Below are positions 8,434-17,834 of a DNA stretch of 64,000 bases, piece by piece. Numbering within the stretch: position 1 is the stretch's first letter; every line of letters starts with the position of its first letter. The translations under genes were made by a program, and so were the position numbers. The DNA lies in contig NZTP01000086.1 in the NCBI GenBank assembly GCA_002696485.1, forward strand, positions 186,001 through 250,000. Direction: 5' to 3'. The DNA is from Altibacter sp. (GTDB lineage Bacteria; Bacteroidota; Bacteroidia; Flavobacteriales; Flavobacteriaceae). A model generated the notes under the pieces. That model ran no database searches. It saw only the letters and a program-made list of their open reading frames with translations, and was not told where the DNA came from.

Positions 8434-9387
8434 TTATTTTTGATTAAATGATTTAAAACTTACTATGATCTTGTGGGCGATCACTTTTGCTAATTGCTCT
8501 TTACTTTCTATGGTCCATCCGGCAACATGCGGACTCAAAAGAACATTATCCATGGTGAGCAACTGTTTTAGAGCTTGGGGCAGTGCTTCTGAATCGAAGA
8601 GCGATTCAAAAGATGTCTTTTCAAATTCCAACACATCGAGGCCGGCTCCCAAGATCTTGCCAGTTTCCAAGGCAGAAACGACGTGGGAGGTGACTACACT
8701 TTTCCCTCGGGCCGTATTTAAAAGCCAGAACGGTTTTTCGACTGCCGTAATGAACGTGCGGTCTATCATTTTATCGGTACTCGGCGTCCAAGGGGTATGT
8801 AAACTTATAACATCTGCCTTTTTTTGAAGTTCCGCCAAAGGCACCTGTCTTGCATTTTCATCTCCCATGTTAGGTTTGATGTCATTACATAGCACCTCAC
8901 AATCGAACCCTTTTAATTTTTTAGCAAATGATTTTCCCATATTTCCATACCCAATAATACCCACTGTTTTGCCATTGAGTTCAACACCACGATTAGCTTC
9001 GCGGTTCCATTGACCGGCCTTTACCTCCTTATCGGCCTTGTTCAACTTATTGAACAGGGATAATAACATTCCCAAGGCATGCTCACCTACTGCATTGCGA
9101 TTTCCTTCCGGCGCCGATATAAGTTGAATGCCTTTAGATTCGGCATACGGGGTATCAATATTTTCCAGTCCGGCACCTACACGCGCAATGAACTTGAGAT
9201 TGATGGCAGCATCTAAGAATGATGCGTCGATCTTAAACCGACTCCGGATCACAATACCTTGGTAGTTGTGAATGATCTTTTTAATTGCTTCTTCTGAAGA
9301 ACTATAATCCTCCACATTTTCAAAGCCTTCAGAATTCAGGGTTTCAAGAAGCAAGGGGTGGTTTGTATCGAGATGGAGAATTTTCAA
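8434..9387 (-). CDS. D-2-hydroxyacid dehydrogenase (NAD-dependent)
   Basis: 317 residues from a TTG start at 9387 (reads KILHLDTNHPLLLETL). An in-frame extension upstream overlaps the cupin gene and does not look like family sequence, and no ATG fits. The Rossmann motif is GIIGYGNMGKSFAKKL; the catalytic arginine lies in LNTARGKSVVTSHVV and the catalytic histidine in LLSPHVAGWT. The family reduces 2-keto acids to D-2-hydroxy acids or the reverse (phosphoglycerate, hydroxypyruvate, glyoxylate); the substrate is not clear here. No C-terminal ACT domain is present, so it is not the long SerA. It starts 4 bases after the cupin stop and ends 1 base before the VOC gene, so translation is probably coupled. 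Confidence 0.82.
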   Translation of the reverse strand: MKILHLDTNHPLLLETLNSEGFENVEDYSSSEEAIKKIIHNYQGIVIRSRFKIDASFLDAAINLKFIARVGAGLENIDTPYAESKGIQLISAPEGNRNAVGEHALGMLLSLFNKLNKADKEVKAGQWNREANRGVELNGKTVGIIGYGNMGKSFAKKLKGFDCEVLCNDIKPNMGDENARQVPLAELQKKADVISLHTPWTPSTDKMIDRTFITAVEKPFWLLNTARGKSVVTSHVVSALETGKILGAGLDVLEFEKTSFESLFDSEALPQALKQLLTMDNVLLSPHVAGWTIESKEQLAKVIAHKIIVSFKSFNQK

Positions 9388-9391
9388 AAAG

Positions 9392-9757
9392 CTAAAGTTT
9401 AGGGTACAGGGTCTTGGTCTTTTCACTTGTAACATTCCCTGTGTGTTTGGTCGTATTTTTTTCGAAGAGCAAAACATGAACTTCTTCTCCGTTCTGTGTC
9501 TTGGGGCAGTGCTCAACTCCTTTGGGAACTACAATAAGCTCTCCCTTCCGAACGATCTCGGTGCGGTCCCTGAACTGCATTTCCAACGTTCCTTTTTGCA
9601 CAAAGAAGAGTTCATCTTCTTCTTCGTGCTTATGCCAAACAAAATCGTCCTTCAGCTTAGCTAATAATACCTGCATATCATCAACAACCGCAATTTGATG
9701 GGGATGCCAATGCTCGCTGAAGCGGGTAAATTTTTCCTGTATATTAATGGCGTTCAT
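9392..9757 (-). CDS. Small cupin-domain protein
   Basis: 121 residues, one cupin barrel. Motif 1 holds the metal ligands in FVWHKHEEEDELFFVQKG (two His and Glu), and motif 2 holds the third histidine in PKGVEHCPKT. Probably binds a divalent metal; the activity is unknown, as members include isomerases, dioxygenases and sugar-binding regulators. Cytosolic. It is followed after 4 bases by the dehydrogenase gene and preceded by the thioesterase gene 9 bases away, so it belongs to the mgtE-thioesterase-cupin-dehydrogenase-VOC run. Confidence 0.8.
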   Translation of the reverse strand: MNAINIQEKFTRFSEHWHPHQIAVVDDMQVLLAKLKDDFVWHKHEEEDELFFVQKGTLEMQFRDRTEIVRKGELIVVPKGVEHCPKTQNGEEVHVLLFEKNTTKHTGNVTSEKTKTLYPKL

Positions 9758-9766
9758 GGCAGAGAT

Positions 9767-10162
9767 TTACGCAAACAAGGTACTAATTTCTTCGGTTATT
9801 TTTGTCGGGCGGTGTGTTTTTCCATCGAGCAAACACCAAAGGGTTTTAGCTGTAACGATCGTTTGTTGATCGCTTCGGCGAACGATCTTATACTGTCGTT
9901 CACTCTTTACACCGTCATAGTTCTCGACCCAAGTTCGGACCTCCAATTCCTCCCCTTTAAATGAAGGAGCCTTATATTCTATAAAGTGATGTAGGACTAC
10001 CCATACATATTTTTTACGCAATGCTTCGGAAGTTTTTGAGGTCCAATGTGCTTCGGCAGCCTCGAGACACCACTGTAAATAAATCACATTGTTTACATGC
10101 TCCATAGTATCGATGGCCGAAGCAGGAACCGTTAATTGATGTGAAAACACTTCCGATTTCAA
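9767..10162 (-). CDS. Acyl-CoA thioesterase, 4HBT hot-dog fold
   Basis: 131 residues. The N-terminal SAIDTMEHVNNVIYLQWCLEAA carries the Asp/His-Val-Asn pattern of 4-hydroxybenzoyl-CoA-type thioesterases, followed by KAPSFKGEELEVRTWVENYDG of the hot-dog beta sheet. It would hydrolyse a small or medium acyl-CoA in the cytosol. The start is TTG at 10162: it forms TTGA with the mgtE stop codon, a 4-base overlap, and the next Met (residue 20) lies inside the fold. So start choice rests on the overlap and on fold completeness. Confidence 0.8.
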   Translation of the reverse strand: MKSEVFSHQLTVPASAIDTMEHVNNVIYLQWCLEAAEAHWTSKTSEALRKKYVWVVLHHFIEYKAPSFKGEELEVRTWVENYDGVKSERQYKIVRRSDQQTIVTAKTLWCLLDGKTHRPTKITEEISTLFA

Positions 10163-11508
10163 AACCCGAGCACTACTTTAGAAATATAGAAGAACAGAAA
10201 AATTCCGAAGATATCATTACTGGTTGTAATAAAAGGACCCGTTGCAATGGCAGGGTCGATCCCCCTTCGGTCTAAGATGATGGGGACAAAAGTTCCTATA
10301 AGCGCGGCAACTATAATCACCGATAGCATGGAAACAGCTATGGTTATGCTTACTAATTGATCTTGCCCAACCACGAAGCCAAACCCTATGACCAAAAGCC
10401 CTAGTGCCGTGCCGTTAATGAGTGCTAGTCCCACTTCTTTTACAAGTCTGTTGAACAGACTTCCCTTCACATTGTCATTGGCCAATCCTTGAACAATGAT
10501 CGCACTGGACTGCACGCCTACATTCCCTGCCATCGCTGCAATGAGCGGCGTAAAAAAGAACAGGATGGGAAAGCGCTCCAATGCTTCTTCAAAACCCTGC
10601 ATGATATAGACACTTCCCAAGCCTCCAAAAAGGCCTAACACTAACCAAGGAAGGCGTGCACGGGTTAGTTCCCACACGCTGTCGTCTGCTTCTACATCCT
10701 GAGAAATACCTGCAGCCAACTGGTAATCCTTCTCGGCTTCATCCTTGATAAAATCTACGATATCGTCAATCGTAATTCTACCCACCAGAATGCCATCTTC
10801 ATCAACTACAGGAATAGCTTCCAGGTCGTATTTTTGCATGATCCGCGCCACTTCTTCGTTATCGGTATGTACCGTGACATAGTCAACCTTTGGGATGAAC
10901 ACTTCACTGATCTTGGTCTTTTCGCCGGCAGTGAGCAGGTCCTTTAATGACAACCTGCCTGTAAGTTTTCCTTCTTTGTTGGTCACATAGATGGAATGGA
11001 CACGGGTGACATTCTCGGCCTGTCGCCGCATTTCACGAACACAGCCGGCAACTGTCCATGTTTCTTTCACCTGAACGAGCTCTTTTGCCATCAAAGCTCC
11101 GGCAGTGTCTTCATCGTAATTAAGAAGCTCAACAATATCGGCGGCATGTTCCTCATCTTCAATCTTGCCAATGACCTCCTTTTGGATATCTTCGTCAAGT
11201 TCGGCGATAATATCGGCAGCGTCATCGGTGTCCAGCTCTTCAAGTTCTTGGGCAATTTCTGAAGGGGAGAGTCGATCCAAGATCTTCTCCCGAACATCAT
11301 CGTCCAGTTCCATCAATGCTTCGGAAGTAAGCTCGCTTTCGAGTAACTTTATAATGTAGGTAGCATCATCACTTCCCAATTCTTCCAATAGTTCGGCAAC
11401 ATCGGCAAAGTGAAATTCCTGTAACAGCTCACGTAGGGCATTGCCGTCCTTTTGCGCAATGAGTTGCTCAATGTTCGCAATAAAGTCAGCTGTTATTTGA
11501 AATTGCAT
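10159..11508 (-). CDS. mgtE: Magnesium transporter MgtE
   Basis: 449 residues from the ATG at 11508 ([10 protein letters not shown]); an ATG nine codons upstream lies deeper in rsmA. Order of parts: an acidic N-terminal MgtE_N domain (about 20-125, repeats such as [22 protein letters not shown]), two CBS domains (about 130-250), a plug helix ([13 protein letters not shown]), and five membrane helices (about 275-449) with the pore segment [18 protein letters not shown]. MgtE is a Mg2+-gated Mg2+ channel of the inner membrane. The N-domain and CBS pair sense cytosolic Mg2+. The start overlaps the end of rsmA by 23 bases. Confidence 0.93.
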   Translation of the reverse strand: MQFQITADFIANIEQLIAQKDGNALRELLQEFHFADVAELLEELGSDDATYIIKLLESELTSEALMELDDDVREKILDRLSPSEIAQELEELDTDDAADIIAELDEDIQKEVIGKIEDEEHAADIVELLNYDEDTAGALMAKELVQVKETWTVAGCVREMRRQAENVTRVHSIYVTNKEGKLTGRLSLKDLLTAGEKTKISEVFIPKVDYVTVHTDNEEVARIMQKYDLEAIPVVDEDGILVGRITIDDIVDFIKDEAEKDYQLAAGISQDVEADDSVWELTRARLPWLVLGLFGGLGSVYIMQGFEEALERFPILFFFTPLIAAMAGNVGVQSSAIIVQGLANDNVKGSLFNRLVKEVGLALINGTALGLLVIGFGFVVGQDQLVSITIAVSMLSVIIVAALIGTFVPIILDRRGIDPAIATGPFITTSNDIFGIFLFFYISKVVLGF

Positions 11509-12280
11509 CCTTTTCCAGTTTTTGGGTGAGTTCAATAAATTGTGCTACCGTGAGTTGTTCGGGGCGTTGTCCAAAGATAGCATCTTCTTTCAATTTATTA
11601 GAGAGTTGGAAGGATTTTAAACTATTACGAAGGGTTTTCCTTCGTTGCTGAAAAGCGGTTTTAACTACGGTAAAGAACAGTTGCTCATTACAATCTAAAG
11701 TGTAGTTTTCCTTTCGGACCAAGCGGAGTACCCCGCTATCAACCTTAGGCGGTGGCTGAAAGACACCCGGCGGAACCGTAAAAAGATATTCGGCATCGTA
11801 GAAAGCTTGGGTAAGAACCGATAGTATTCCGTAGACCTTATTGCCTTCTTTGGCACAAATACGTTGGGCGACTTCCTTTTGGAACATTCCTGAAAATTCA
11901 GGGATTCGATGGCGGTGTTCCAAGGTTTTGAATACAATCTGAGTTGAGATATTGTAGGGAAAGTTTCCCGTAATCCCAAACGGTGCGCCGTTAAAAAGGG
12001 ACGAAAGATCCGCTTTTAGAAAGTCGGCTTCCAAGATCGTGATGTTGGGATCTTTAAAATGTGTTTCCAAATAGGTTATGGACTCACTGTCAAGGTCCAT
12101 GGCGATCACTTCGATATCTCTATCAATAAGATATTTGGTGAGCACTCCCATGCCGGGTCCAATTTCCAAGACATTGGTGTAACCCTTTAAATGAAGAGTG
12201 TTTCCTATCTTTTTGGCGATGGATTCATCTTTCAAGAAATGTTGTCCTAAATATTTTTTGGCCTTTACGTTTTTTTCCAT
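11486..12280 (-). CDS. rsmA: 16S rRNA (A1518/A1519-N6)-dimethyltransferase
   Basis: 264 residues, the usual KsgA/RsmA length. N-terminal [15 protein letters not shown]-binding [14 protein letters not shown], acidic DLDSE, and the catalytic NFPYNIST motif (NLPY type). It dimethylates two adjacent adenines in helix 45 of 16S rRNA during 30S assembly. Its start codon overlaps the DUF4286 stop as TAATG, and its end overlaps mgtE, so three genes are translationally linked. Confidence 0.95.
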   Translation of the reverse strand: MEKNVKAKKYLGQHFLKDESIAKKIGNTLHLKGYTNVLEIGPGMGVLTKYLIDRDIEVIAMDLDSESITYLETHFKDPNITILEADFLKADLSSLFNGAPFGITGNFPYNISTQIVFKTLEHRHRIPEFSGMFQKEVAQRICAKEGNKVYGILSVLTQAFYDAEYLFTVPPGVFQPPPKVDSGVLRLVRKENYTLDCNEQLFFTVVKTAFQQRRKTLRNSLKSFQLSNKLKEDAIFGQRPEQLTVAQFIELTQKLEKDAISNNS

Positions 12281-12588
12281 TAGTGTTCGCTAATGATTTC
12301 CAGTTCGGTTCTAAAGGCTACAAAGGTACCTTCAAAAGGTTTGCTTTGCGCCCTAAGGGTTTCGGCATCTTCGGCATAGTACTTTTCCAACGTTGCTTTA
12401 CTGTCTGTTGTATATTGCACCGAATAGGTCATCCCGCCCATTTCTTCTTCTACTTGAACACGCGACATGAGTGCCTTGCTGAATTTTCCCGTCTTCAGCA
12501 TCGCAGGAATGTGTTCGGTTTGCATCCAATGGAGCCATTTCTTATGAACGCTTTCATCAATATTTACAGTGACATTATAGATATACAT
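12280..12588 (-). CDS. DUF4286 family protein
   Basis: 102 residues, cytosolic, no signal or membrane segment. It matches DUF4286: opening [21 protein letters not shown], centre [13 protein letters not shown], and end [15 protein letters not shown]. The ferredoxin-like fold is expected but the function is unknown. It overlaps rsmA by one base (TAATG), an arrangement that suggests coupled translation and perhaps a link to ribosome biogenesis; that link is only inferred from position. Confidence 0.8.
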   Translation of the reverse strand: MYIYNVTVNIDESVHKKWLHWMQTEHIPAMLKTGKFSKALMSRVQVEEEMGGMTYSVQYTTDSKATLEKYYAEDAETLRAQSKPFEGTFVAFRTELEIISEH

Positions 12589-12612
12589 AAGTATTTAAAA
12601 AATTTGCGTGCC

Positions 12613-13278
12613 TTACTTAACGGGGGTGCTTGGCGCATAGGTTTCTATAAAAACGTTGGTCTTCTCAAGGATCTCTTTTTGTTTGCGGATGCGATTTTTC
12701 ATCATATAATTATAGGTTGCCAGAATATTTAAGTACGATTTATTTTCGTACACCGAAAGATCCTGTGGTGTGCCTCCGATAAGATCGAAATGTTCGGCAA
12801 CATAAGGATAGTAATAGTTAGAATAATTGTCTAACGATGCTTTGTCGATTCCTTCAGCCCAAGAATAATACTCATATAGACTAATAATGGCGTCCCGCAG
12901 CTCAAGATTTTCAAAAAAACGAATATCGCCTGAGGTGACCATAGTATTATAGGCGGTTTTCTTATAATAGGAATTGTTGTAGCTTAAAACGCGTAGTCCT
13001 AAGCCATTGATAGACCTCACATCGCCTTTAGAACCGATCATAGCGATTAGAGAATCGATATTTTCGCTTAACCGCTCCGAAGCTTTGATGGTTTGTTCAA
13101 TATTTTGCCTGTTGAAACGTGCCTCCTGTAAAACATTTTCTACGTGTCGGTCGATGAGGCGTTGTTCTTTCTTTTCTTCGGAGCAGGTATTGAGTTGAAA
13201 GGCAATCAATATTCCAACAATCACAACGATAAATTCGAGCAAATGATTCAGCCAATCAATTTTTCTGGTTCCCCGCAT
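12613..13278 (-). CDS. DUF6090 family membrane-anchored protein
   Basis: 221 residues. A single hydrophobic helix at about 13-30 (LLEFIVVIVGILIAFQLN) follows a short charged N-terminus. The rest is polar and helical, with ENVLQEARFNRQNIEQTIKA and ISLYEYYSWAEGIDKASLDNY. This is the DUF6090 layout, common in marine flavobacteria and without known function. Probably an N-terminal anchor with the domain facing the periplasm, inferred. It lies 7 bases after the TPR gene start region in the same minus-strand run, so it is likely co-transcribed with neighbours. Confidence 0.75.
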   Translation of the reverse strand: MRGTRKIDWLNHLLEFIVVIVGILIAFQLNTCSEEKKEQRLIDRHVENVLQEARFNRQNIEQTIKASERLSENIDSLIAMIGSKGDVRSINGLGLRVLSYNNSYYKKTAYNTMVTSGDIRFFENLELRDAIISLYEYYSWAEGIDKASLDNYSNYYYPYVAEHFDLIGGTPQDLSVYENKSYLNILATYNYMMKNRIRKQKEILEKTNVFIETYAPSTPVK

Positions 13279-13285
13279 CGTACAT

Positions 13286-15070
13286 TTAATTTATAGCATC
13301 CCCTCGCAATGTTCGGTATTTTTTACGTGCTTCCACAAAAAAGATGCTGTCGGCAAAATGGAAGATGATCTGCTCGTAGAATTCTTTCGCCTTCTCCGGG
13401 AGTTGCAACTTTGTTTCATATAGTTTAGCAAGCTTAAAATGCGCATCGTCTGCTAAAATATCATCCTTATAAAACTCGATAAGTTTTAAGTAATTCGTTT
13501 CAGCTTTAGAGAATTGATTGGTTCGTTCGTAAAGTTCTCCCTGCTTCAATAGGGCTTCGTCCTCGATCTTCTCGCCCTTGTGATTTACAAGTATGTCATC
13601 CAATACGGCGATGGCGTCCAAATCCTTATTTTGAAGCGCTAATAGATCTGCGCGGGCATATTTCTTTAAGGCAGTTTGGGTAGAGTCTTCCAGCGTATTG
13701 TCCCGGATCATCAAACTTAATTGCATGGCATCATTGGCAATAAGCTGTGAAGCCGATTTCTTCAACACATCTAACTGGACTTGTGCCCATTCGAAATCTC
13801 CTTTAAAATAACTGGTGCGGGCTACCTTAAAGCGGGCCTCTTGAGCCAATACATCGCTGTTTATCTTTTTCTGAATTTGTGAATAGTAAATAAGCGCCTC
13901 ATTGAATTTTTCATCAAAAACCAGGATATCGGCAAGTTCCATTTTTACTCGAGCCTCTTGGTAGGCGGTTAATCGTTGCGCCAATAATTCTTTTAAATGG
14001 GTAACGGCGGCTTCTTTTTTCCCAACCTTAAAGGCCAAAAAATGATTGTACTCTATCTGAAGCAAATACGTTTGCGATCCTCGACCATAGGTGTCTAACA
14101 ACTGTTCGAACTTGGCTGAAACACTATCGTAGTCCTTGGGGGTGGCTGTGGCAAGCTCGATTTTCATTAGAAATTGATGGCCTTGTAATTTTGATTCGGC
14201 AGTGGCTGCATTTTCTATCACAAAATCCACCATGGCCCTTGCATTTTCATAATCTTCTTCAGAAATTGCTATGAGCGCAACGTCAATAATACCGTTTAAA
14301 CTTTCTTCGCCCTGTCGTTTGTAAATGGCTTTTTCCTGCGTAAAGGCTTTTTTGAATTCTTTTTGCTGAATGAATAACCAACTCAACAATTGATTGTATA
14401 GAATTTCCGGCTGCTGTTGTGATTTCTGAAGCAATGTCTTGCGCAGTATCTCATTGGCTTCATTAAGGGGGTCCTCGGTGATGTACAAACTAAAATTACG
14501 CTGAGCAACGGCTCTATACGCCGGATTGCTGATCATAAGGTCGAGGTATTTGGAGAACATTTGCTCTAAATTTCCCTGCTCCCCATAGATACGCGCCAAT
14601 TGTGCATTGAAATCTTTGTTAGGGTCCTGGGCCATGGCATTTTCGTAGACAATCACGGCCTTGTCCAGAAGACTGTGACGTGAGAAAGCATCACCAACAG
14701 TATAGGAATAATTTGAGTTCTCTTTGGCATACTGGATGGCCTTTGCATAGCTTTCCTCTGCCTGTGCTTCATTAGTCTGTAAAGAAAAATTGTACCCAAG
14801 TTCAACAAAGAACACAGGGTTTACGTTGCGCTGGTTCAAACGGCCATTGATGAGCTGTGCCGCTTCAGAAAAACGCTCCAATTGCTGGTTCGACTGTACC
14901 AATGCCATAAAGTAGTCCATACGACCCGGATTTTGCTCGTATAGTTTTTGATATAAGGACAAAGCCTTTTCGTATTCCCCTTGCTCAAAGTAATTCTTGG
15001 CAAGCAGCTCATTTTGAGCAAAACTTGCCGTAAGCGTGAATAAGAGAAAACATGTAATGAGATATCGCAT
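13286..15070 (-). CDS. Secreted/periplasmic tetratricopeptide repeat protein
   Basis: 594 residues from the ATG at 15070 (MRYLITCFLLFTLTASFAQ). This start gives a clean signal peptide with an AQ cleavage site, while the 23 codons upstream do not. The mature protein is almost all TPR-like helical pairs: for example NYFEQGEYEKALSLYQKLYE near the start, ARIYGEQGNLEQMFSKYLDL, and LKQGELYERTNQFSKAETNY with AKLYETKLQLPEKAKEFYEQ near the end. TPR arrays bind proteins or peptides. The partner is unknown. It may be a periplasmic scaffold for envelope or gliding functions; this is a guess. Neighbours are serS upstream and DUF6090 downstream. Confidence 0.82.
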   Translation of the reverse strand: MRYLITCFLLFTLTASFAQNELLAKNYFEQGEYEKALSLYQKLYEQNPGRMDYFMALVQSNQQLERFSEAAQLINGRLNQRNVNPVFFVELGYNFSLQTNEAQAEESYAKAIQYAKENSNYSYTVGDAFSRHSLLDKAVIVYENAMAQDPNKDFNAQLARIYGEQGNLEQMFSKYLDLMISNPAYRAVAQRNFSLYITEDPLNEANEILRKTLLQKSQQQPEILYNQLLSWLFIQQKEFKKAFTQEKAIYKRQGEESLNGIIDVALIAISEEDYENARAMVDFVIENAATAESKLQGHQFLMKIELATATPKDYDSVSAKFEQLLDTYGRGSQTYLLQIEYNHFLAFKVGKKEAAVTHLKELLAQRLTAYQEARVKMELADILVFDEKFNEALIYYSQIQKKINSDVLAQEARFKVARTSYFKGDFEWAQVQLDVLKKSASQLIANDAMQLSLMIRDNTLEDSTQTALKKYARADLLALQNKDLDAIAVLDDILVNHKGEKIEDEALLKQGELYERTNQFSKAETNYLKLIEFYKDDILADDAHFKLAKLYETKLQLPEKAKEFYEQIIFHFADSIFFVEARKKYRTLRGDAIN

Positions 15071-15170
15071 TCGGTAAATATAACGATTTGCTTTCTGAAA
15101 TGTATAGCAAAAATAAAGCCGTAGTCTTCCAAAATGCAAGAATACCTACAATACCCGTCGTAAAGAAAGA

Positions 15171-16442
15171 CTAATCGATCGTATCGAACCCACAATACGG
15201 AATTAGTACCTTCGGGATCTTTATTCCTGAAGGGGTTTGGTAATTTTCCAGAATACCGGCCAGAACACGTGGCAATGCCAAAGCACTTCCGTTAAGTGTG
15301 TGAACCAACTTATTTTGACCATCGGTGTCTTTAAACCTTAGTTTTAGACGATTGGCTTGATACGTTTCAAAGTTAGACACCGAGGAAATCTCCAGCCATC
15401 GATCCTGTGCTGTGGAAAACACTTCAAAATCATACGTAAGCGCAGACGTGAACCCTAAGTCACCACCACATAGACGAAGGATGCGGTAGGGGAGTTCCAA
15501 TTCACGCAGGATCTCCTTAACATGTTCTACCATGCCGTCCAAGGCGGCATAACTAGCGTCAGGGTGTTCAATACGAACAATCTCGACTTTGTCGAATTGA
15601 TGTAACCTGTTCAAGCCGCGAACGTGGGCGCCGTAACTCCCGGCCTCACGGCGAAAACAAGGCGTATATCCCGTACAAGTAATGGGTAAGACATTGTGTG
15701 CTAAAAGGTCGCCTCGAAACAAATTGGTTACCGGAACTTCTGCCGTAGGAATGAGATAGAGGTCGTCAAGTCCCACATGATACATTTGGCCTTCTTTATC
15801 GGGTAACTGTCCGGTTCCAAAACCGGAAGCTTCATTGACTAAGTGAGGCACTTGATATTCGGTATAGCCGGCAGCAGTATTCTTATCTAAGAAATAGGCG
15901 ATCAAAGCACGTTGCAGACGCGCACCCTTCCCTTTATAAACAGGAAATCCCGCCCCCGTTATCTTTACACCTAATTCAAAATCGATAAGGTCGTATTTTT
16001 TTGCCAGTTCCCAGTGGGGCAGCGCTTCGCTGTCCAGAGACGGAATGTCACCCTCCCGAAATACCTCCTCATTGTCGTTCTCATCGGTTCCTGCAGGGAC
16101 GAGTTCGTTAGGAATATTTGGTATGGTATACAATAGCTGCTGGAGGCGGTCGGAAACCGCAGTAAGTTTGTCGGTGAGCTCTTTGGACGTTTCCTTAAGC
16201 TGTGTTGTTTTTTCTTTTAACAGGTTTGCTTTTTGAGTCTCTCCACTTTGATAGAGTTTCCCGATCTCCTTTGAGAAGGTGTTGGACTGCGCAAGGGTTT
16301 CATCCAATTGAAGCTGTGTGCTGCGTCGTTCTTCATCGGCTTTCAAAACATCCTCAAAAAGGGCTTCGGCGGCAACGCCTCGTTTGGCAAGCGCTGCAAT
16401 ATATATTTCTTTATGTTCCCGAATCTCTTGTACCTGTAACAT
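15171..16442 (-). CDS. serS: Serine--tRNA ligase
   Basis: 423 residues. The N-terminal coiled-coil arm (about 25-105, heptad-like TQLQLDETLAQSNTFSKEIG) binds the long variable arm of tRNA-Ser. The class II core follows, with motif 2 in PCFRREAGSYGAHVRGLNRLHQF and motif 3 in NGSALALPRVLAGILENYQ. It charges tRNA-Ser in the cytosol. A TAAATTTG -7 box lies 20 bases before the ATG. Confidence 0.96.
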   Translation of the reverse strand: MLQVQEIREHKEIYIAALAKRGVAAEALFEDVLKADEERRSTQLQLDETLAQSNTFSKEIGKLYQSGETQKANLLKEKTTQLKETSKELTDKLTAVSDRLQQLLYTIPNIPNELVPAGTDENDNEEVFREGDIPSLDSEALPHWELAKKYDLIDFELGVKITGAGFPVYKGKGARLQRALIAYFLDKNTAAGYTEYQVPHLVNEASGFGTGQLPDKEGQMYHVGLDDLYLIPTAEVPVTNLFRGDLLAHNVLPITCTGYTPCFRREAGSYGAHVRGLNRLHQFDKVEIVRIEHPDASYAALDGMVEHVKEILRELELPYRILRLCGGDLGFTSALTYDFEVFSTAQDRWLEISSVSNFETYQANRLKLRFKDTDGQNKLVHTLNGSALALPRVLAGILENYQTPSGIKIPKVLIPYCGFDTID

Positions 16443-16462
16443 GTGTGGTGCTTTTAGGGCAG

Positions 16463-16470
16463 CAAATTTA
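16463..16470 (-). promoter_or_regulatory. -7 promoter box of serS (TAAATTTG)
   Basis: TAAATTTG on the minus strand is an exact TAnnTTTG match 20 bases before the serS ATG. No clear TTTG -33 box is placed at the usual distance. Confidence 0.45.
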
Positions 16471-16481
16471 CGGAAATAGGC

Positions 16482-17834
16482 TTATTTATCGCTAGACTTT
16501 TTATTATATTCCCGTTCCATATAATTTTTAGGAGAAGGGAGGATCCAGTCGTGATGTTTAAAATGGGACCACTTTTCGGCAGCGAGATCAACGGTGGGCT
16601 CAATGAGTGCAAAATAGGCGCCGCCGTTAACTCGTACCCGCGCATCCATATAGACCTCAACATCCCTGCCAGCGGCTGCTTCTTTAGCTTCAATACGCTG
16701 CGCCAACTGCCAAAGTAGATCGGGTTTGGACTGAACGGCTCGCAATTGTTTTTTAGACACGAGCGTGTGATGTGGATAGCGAACTCGTTTTCCGGTATTC
16801 TTGTCTACAACCCATACCGAAAGACTTCCGCTTTTACTGCGCAACATCATACGCCAACTTAGACGGTGTCCTTCTTCGGTCCAAAGCACATCATCTTTAA
16901 AAAACCAGTGACGCAACGGCAGGGCGATCTGTACAATAAAATATACTGAAAGAACACCTACAAGGAGTTGCTTATGCTTCGGAACTATGATTTCCCCTTC
17001 CGTATACCGTGTTTTATTAGGTAAGAATCGCTTCTGAAGGATTTCAGGAGAAAAGAAGAAAAGCGCAAAGGCAATCGACATATAAGGGAAGATGCCTATT
17101 TGAAAAACGAAGGAATTAAAAAGGTGAAAAAAGATCGAAATGACAAAACCCAGCACTCGGGTACGCTTCCATAACATGAGTGGCACTATAAGAAGATCGA
17201 ACAAAATCCCTACATAGGCGATCGACCAATGTACCCAGTTTTCCTGTAACAGACCGCCTATAAGCCAATAATCACTTTTGCCTTTCATAAAAAGAGCGGG
17301 TACCGAAGCATCCAGCCAATCCGGATACCATTTTGCGACCGATGCATAGGTATAAACGATCCAGACTTGAAGAATGAGGAACCATAATACCCATCTGGGC
17401 ATGGACGGAGATTTTATATCGGAATTTAGTTTAGCATCCAGCGACAACCAACGGTGTGCCGGAAGGAATACCATGATCCAGCACAATAACATCATGAGGT
17501 AATAATGATTGTTATAGGAGGTTTTTTGCATAAGATAGACGCAGGTCCACATAAGCGCATAGGCGGCCATGCTGTATCGATATTTGTAGCCTAGGGTTAC
17601 CAATACCCCGAAAACCCCCATTAGGGCAAAGTAGTAATACATCCCGGTACCGGGCAGGGGTTGGAGAAATTCGAACCCAATGAAATTGAATGTGAACTCA
17701 GGTTCTACAAGCGTGCGCCGCACCCAGCCGGTAGCAATGGCTCCAAAGGCTTCTACAGTGATCAAAAAACCAAAAATTACGCGAAAGAGAACAAGACCCG
17801 TATTGTCAATATGTTTGAATAACCATTTATTCAT
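16482..17834 (-). CDS. HTTM domain (vitamin K carboxylase-like) membrane protein
   Basis: 450 residues from the ATG at 17834 (MNKWLFKHIDNTGLVLFRVIFG); an ATG eight codons upstream is deeper inside ribF. The first 300 residues hold about seven hydrophobic helices typical of the horizontally transferred transmembrane (HTTM) domain: CVYLMQKTSYNNHYYLMMLLC, FLPAHRWLSLDA, WIVYTYASVAKWYPDWL. A soluble C-terminal part (about 330-450) follows (RLSWRMMLRSKSGSLSVWV). HTTM proteins are related to vitamin K-dependent gamma-carboxylase, but bacterial members have no confirmed activity. It overlaps the ribF end by 8 bases. Confidence 0.85.
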   Translation of the reverse strand: MNKWLFKHIDNTGLVLFRVIFGFLITVEAFGAIATGWVRRTLVEPEFTFNFIGFEFLQPLPGTGMYYYFALMGVFGVLVTLGYKYRYSMAAYALMWTCVYLMQKTSYNNHYYLMMLLCWIMVFLPAHRWLSLDAKLNSDIKSPSMPRWVLWFLILQVWIVYTYASVAKWYPDWLDASVPALFMKGKSDYWLIGGLLQENWVHWSIAYVGILFDLLIVPLMLWKRTRVLGFVISIFFHLFNSFVFQIGIFPYMSIAFALFFFSPEILQKRFLPNKTRYTEGEIIVPKHKQLLVGVLSVYFIVQIALPLRHWFFKDDVLWTEEGHRLSWRMMLRSKSGSLSVWVVDKNTGKRVRYPHHTLVSKKQLRAVQSKPDLLWQLAQRIEAKEAAAGRDVEVYMDARVRVNGGAYFALIEPTVDLAAEKWSHFKHHDWILPSPKNYMEREYNKKSSDK

